From assembly GCA_000724175.1 (NCBI GenBank), contig JPGV01000036.1, positions 1 to 45,979 of the forward strand: a stretch of 45,979 nucleotides of DNA. The letters run 5' to 3'. Source of the stretch: [Candidatus Thermochlorobacteriaceae] bacterium GBChlB (GTDB taxonomy: Bacteria > Bacteroidota > Chlorobiia > Chlorobiales > Thermochlorobacteraceae). Shown here piece after piece: positions 43,492 through 45,979 of the stretch; within the stretch, counting starts at the first letter, position 1; each line of letters opens with the position of its first letter. The notes under the pieces were generated by a model. It was not told the origin of the DNA and did not search any database. It saw nothing but the letters and a program-made list of their open reading frames with translations. The translations under genes and the position numbers were made by a program.

Positions 43492-44367
43492 TCATTTAAG
43501 GGTAAAATTCACAATAATGACAACCGTGCCATCGGCAGGTTTGTTATCGGCAGATGCAGGTTTAAACTCAACATCTTCACTTAACACTCGGAATACTTCT
43601 TCGCTGAGCGAACGGTCAGGCGCTTTGATAATAGACACCTTCGACACCGTGCCTGTCTTCGACACATATACCCGCGCCATGACGCTGCCCTCAATTTGAT
43701 TTTCCCGTGCGTATGCAGGGTATTGTAGTTTCGAGTAAATGGCATTCATCCCTCCAATAACTTCTGGTCGCTTTTCAAGCGTGGCTTTTTCGCTGGCGTC
43801 GGTGGCTTTGGCGTCTTCAACGGCTTTCTTCAAGCCTGCATCGGTGATTTCGGCATTTAACGCCATAGTAACGGTTGCAGGCTCTGGCTTGACAGGAGGA
43901 GCTTGCGCAGCAGCAACAGGTGCAGCTGGCTTATCAGGCTGCTTTTTTGGCTCAGGCTGTTTAGTGTTTTCCTTTGGCACGTCGGCGACCCTTGGCGCGC
44001 TTTTCTTAGTGTCGCGTTCGGCATTTCGCTCTTTACTTTCAGCAACGTCGGCTGGCTGAGCCAAGGCAAGCTGAATGTCCTGACGAACCATCGCACTTGG
44101 AACCATAAGTGTTTTGACCCATGAGGGCAAGCCGCGCTTGTAAGCTTTGATGGTGTAGTCGCCCGTGGGAACATCAAGAAAAATGTAGTACCCTAATGCG
44201 TTCGTAATAGCCGCTTGGGTAATTGACGAACTTGCAATTGAGACTGTCGCTGCAACGATTGGCTGACCAGAGTTGTCAATGACACGTCCAATCAGCCGCC
44301 CTTGGGATAACGCTGTCACGCTCCATATTAGAGAAACCAATGTGGAAACAACATACATGGGTCGCAT
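43492..44367 (-). CDS. TonB-like protein with an N-terminal carboxypeptidase-regulatory-like domain
   Basis: This 291-residue protein begins with a hydrophobic signal (VVSTLVSLIWSVTALSQ). A CarboxypepD_reg-like domain follows (GRLIGRVIDNSGQPIVAATVSI, residues 23-105), then a Lys/Pro/Ala-rich spacer (about 115-175) and a C-terminal TonB domain (YPAYARENQIEGSVMARVYVSKTGTV, ending VIIVNFTLK). TonB proteins carry energy from the inner membrane to receptors; typical ones have only a membrane anchor at the start, so this arrangement is unusual. If the signal is cleaved, the protein would not be membrane-anchored. No exbB or exbD gene is present nearby. Confidence 0.8.
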   Translation of the reverse strand: MRPMYVVSTLVSLIWSVTALSQGRLIGRVIDNSGQPIVAATVSIASSSITQAAITNALGYYIFLDVPTGDYTIKAYKRGLPSWVKTLMVPSAMVRQDIQLALAQPADVAESKERNAERDTKKSAPRVADVPKENTKQPEPKKQPDKPAAPVAAAQAPPVKPEPATVTMALNAEITDAGLKKAVEDAKATDASEKATLEKRPEVIGGMNAIYSKLQYPAYARENQIEGSVMARVYVSKTGTVSKVSIIKAPDRSLSEEVFRVLSEDVEFKPASADNKPADGTVVIIVNFTLK

Positions 44368-44457
44368 TTTTGATGCATTTGTTTAGTTTTTCATGGCAAA
44401 TCTAAGCATACCGATGCAGTAAAAAATTCAGTTTTGACAATTTATTAACACTGATGT

Positions 44458-44898
44458 CTATCGGAATAGCGCTTTGATGCTGCCCCATGTGCGGCGCGTG
44501 TTGGACGTCTGGTAGGTGAGGCTCGTCTGCATTTCATCGGTGCGGTCAGTGCCAATGATTTTGAGAAGATAGGTGTATCTCGTTGGGTTGGCTTGTGCCG
44601 ACGCCGACGCGGTGCTGGACGCCAAATTCGGCATAATGCGGACGACGTTCATATCGGTGAATTCATAGGAACTGCCCGACCCCGTTGGCTGAATGGTGGT
44701 CAGCAAGGTGAAATTTTCGTTATCGGCACGCCGATACAACTCGTAGCGCAGCAACTGCGACTCGACCGACGCTGTCCAACGAACATAAATGCGGTCGTTG
44801 GAGGGAATGGCAGTGTATCGCGTAATCGAGGTAGACGCGTAAAGCAGCGTTGTCGCCGCCAGCAGGTATGGCGTGAGTAAAACAAGCGCTTTTTTCAT
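44458..44898 (-). CDS. Small secreted fibronectin III-like protein
   Basis: This 146-residue protein has a signal peptide (LVLLTPYLLAATTLLYA) and a single fibronectin III-like domain: DRIYVRWTASVESQLLRYELYRR, FTLLTTIQPTG, YEFTDMN and RYTYLLKIIG are its strands, with no catalytic motif. It ends in a short basic tail (RRTWGSIKALFR). It resembles the domain seen in the truncated gene at the left window edge. It is the first gene of the minus-strand run that leads to the TonB-like gene and lies divergent from hisF, about 140 bases away. The function is unknown. Confidence 0.75.
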   Translation of the reverse strand: MKKALVLLTPYLLAATTLLYASTSITRYTAIPSNDRIYVRWTASVESQLLRYELYRRADNENFTLLTTIQPTGSGSSYEFTDMNVVRIMPNLASSTASASAQANPTRYTYLLKIIGTDRTDEMQTSLTYQTSNTRRTWGSIKALFR

Positions 44899-45038
44899 GC
44901 CGCTAAGTTAATCAATCGGACAGGTATTTGAAAGCGGAAACCTAAACTTAACATTTCAAAACAAGCGACGACGGTCGTGAAACTTGCGACGAAACGCGAC
45001 GGTTTTGCTATGTTGCGCTCCATCAACTTGCACGTCAA

Positions 45039-45794
45039 ATGTTTGCAAAACGAATTATTCCGTGTTTGGATGTCAAAGACGGGCGCGTCGTCAAAGGTGT
45101 TCAATTCGAGCAGTTGCGCGACGCTGGCTCGATTTTAGAGCAAGCGAAATTTTACAATTCCGAACTCGCCGATGAGTTGGTTTTTTTAGACATCTCCGCT
45201 TCGCTGGAATCGCGCCGCACCACGCTTGAGGAAGTCCGAAAGGTCTCGGAGCAGGTGTTCATTCCGCTCACGGTTGGCGGCGGCATTCGCACCGAAGCGG
45301 ACGCGCGGGAAGCCTTTTTGCACGGCGCAGACAAGGTCTCGCTGAACACTGCTGCCGTCAAAACGCCCGAATTGATTACTGCGCTGGCGGAACGTTATGG
45401 GTCGCAGGCGGTCGTCGTAGCGATTGACATCAAACGCGTCGACGGGCGTTACGAAGTCTTCACACATTCAGGAAGAATGCCGACAGGATTAGACGCGCTC
45501 GACTGGGCGCGAAATGTAACAGAGCTTGGCGCGGGCGAAATTTTGCTGACGAGTATGGATAAAGACGGCACGCAATCAGGTTACGACTTGGAGAGTTTGC
45601 GGCTCATTTCAACATCGGTATCCGTTCCCGTCATTGCGTCGGGCGGCGCGGGAAATTTGCAGCATCTGTACGAAGCGTTTTCGGAGGGAAAAGCGGATGC
45701 CGCGCTTGCCGCCTCGATGTTTCACTATCGGCAATACTCGATTACAGAAGCCAAACAATACTTGGCGCACAAAGGCATCTCAGTTCGATTGTAA
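45039..45794 (+). CDS. hisF: Imidazole glycerol phosphate synthase subunit HisF
   Basis: HisF is the cyclase subunit that joins PRFAR with ammonia delivered by HisH to form imidazole glycerol phosphate and AICAR, in histidine synthesis. The 251-residue protein is full length: start [19 protein letters not shown] with catalytic D11, [23 protein letters not shown] with the second catalytic aspartate near residue 130, [15 protein letters not shown] and [12 protein letters not shown]. The other his genes are not in the window. Its last 15 bases overlap the end of the opposite histidine kinase. Confidence 0.95.
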   Translation: MFAKRIIPCLDVKDGRVVKGVQFEQLRDAGSILEQAKFYNSELADELVFLDISASLESRRTTLEEVRKVSEQVFIPLTVGGGIRTEADAREAFLHGADKVSLNTAAVKTPELITALAERYGSQAVVVAIDIKRVDGRYEVFTHSGRMPTGLDALDWARNVTELGAGEILLTSMDKDGTQSGYDLESLRLISTSVSVPVIASGGAGNLQHLYEAFSEGKADAALAASMFHYRQYSITEAKQYLAHKGISVRL

Positions 45795-45979
45795 TTCTTT
45801 CTCGACGGTAGGCAGCAGAGGCAGCTCGACGAAAAATGTAGCCCCTTTGCCTTTGCCCTCGCTCTCCGCCCAAACCCGTCCGCCATGCAGTTCCACTAAT
45901 TGCTTGACAATTGATAGACCAAGTCCCGTTGAACTCTCGCCGCCCGTTGGCGTCGCAGAAAGTTTCTGAAATTTGCCGA
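45780..45979 (-). CDS. Histidine kinase, C-terminal end (rest outside window)
   Basis: The reverse strand from the window edge reads a HATPase_c ending: GKFQKLSA, then [22 protein letters not shown] (the G2 box and following helix), [21 protein letters not shown] and a stop at 45780-45782. This is the last 66 residues of a sensor histidine kinase. The stop lies inside hisF, so the two genes converge with a 15-base overlap. The sensor part cannot be seen. Confidence 0.88.
   Translation of the reverse strand, partial: GKFQKLSATPTGGESSTGLGLSIVKQLVELHGGRVWAESEGKGKGATFFVELPLLPTVEKELQSN

Noticed and set aside
1-45979. CRISPR arrays, tRNA or rRNA genes
   Set aside because: No regularly spaced repeats and no tRNA- or rRNA-like conserved segments were found on either strand.

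Overview
The window looks like a chromosome segment from a chlorosome-bearing member of the Chlorobiota. The strongest evidence is an 84-residue homologue of the chlorosome baseplate protein CsmA at 17912-18166. Two PucC-type (bacteriochlorophyll delivery family) major-facilitator proteins and a thioredoxin-reductase-like ferredoxin-NADP+ reductase support this. The TonB-dependent receptors with a carboxypeptidase-regulatory N-terminal domain and the lamin-tail/FlgD-like surface protein fit the Bacteroidota/Chlorobiota superphylum. The many large sensor kinases suggest a Chloroherpeton/Thermochlorobacter-like lineage rather than a streamlined Chlorobium; that placement is inference from gene content, not a phylogeny.

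Layout. 1-12 kb: the end of a secreted fibronectin-III-like protein, a histidine kinase/response regulator pair (minus strand), pyrE, a PBP4-type D-Ala-D-Ala carboxypeptidase, uvrA, an MlaE-type permease, a small Uma2-like protein and a 7TMR-DISM sensor kinase. 12-15.4 kb: ferredoxin-NADP+ reductase, then an HD-GYP response regulator followed six bases later by a DHH/DHHA1 phosphoesterase, ending near a strong terminator. 15.6-20.9 kb: the chlorosome block, in the order ArsA-family ATPase, amphipathic-repeat protein, CsmC-like protein, CsmA, an unknown protein with a possible PH-like N-terminus, second ArsA-family ATPase. 20.9-25.3 kb: an 877-base stretch with no convincing gene, a lipoprotein and a TonB-dependent receptor. 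25.4-31.2 kb: two PucC-family genes bracketing a methyltransferase, an inserted PIN-domain toxin module, a small unknown protein and a DUF169 protein, closed by a strong terminator. 31.2-37.5 kb: lamin-tail surface protein, M23 peptidase, DUF2795 protein, Omp85 outer-membrane protein and rpe. 37.5-40.3 kb: a restriction-modification pair with a frameshifted nuclease and a decayed IS5-type element. 40.3-45 kb (minus strand): a TonB-dependent receptor, a YfiR-like protein, a TonB-like protein and a small fibronectin-III-like protein. The window ends with hisF, which converges on the end of another histidine kinase.

How the genes may work together. The most interesting region is 15.6-20.9 kb. 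Two paralogous ArsA/Get3-like ATPases, each with a small HSP20-like C-terminal domain, enclose the chlorosome envelope genes on the same strand. One enclosed protein carries five uninterrupted 11-residue repeats of the kind used by proteins that coat lipid monolayers, and chlorosomes are bounded by a monolayer. I infer a candidate chaperone/targeting system for building the chlorosome envelope. The PucC/DUF169/methyltransferase cluster may be a second photosynthesis-related unit. The HD-GYP/DHH pair could form a two-step c-di-GMP breakdown module. Mobile DNA has been active: the PIN module sits between two copies of the methyltransferase 3' end, and the IS element sits exactly at a receptor gene's stop codon.
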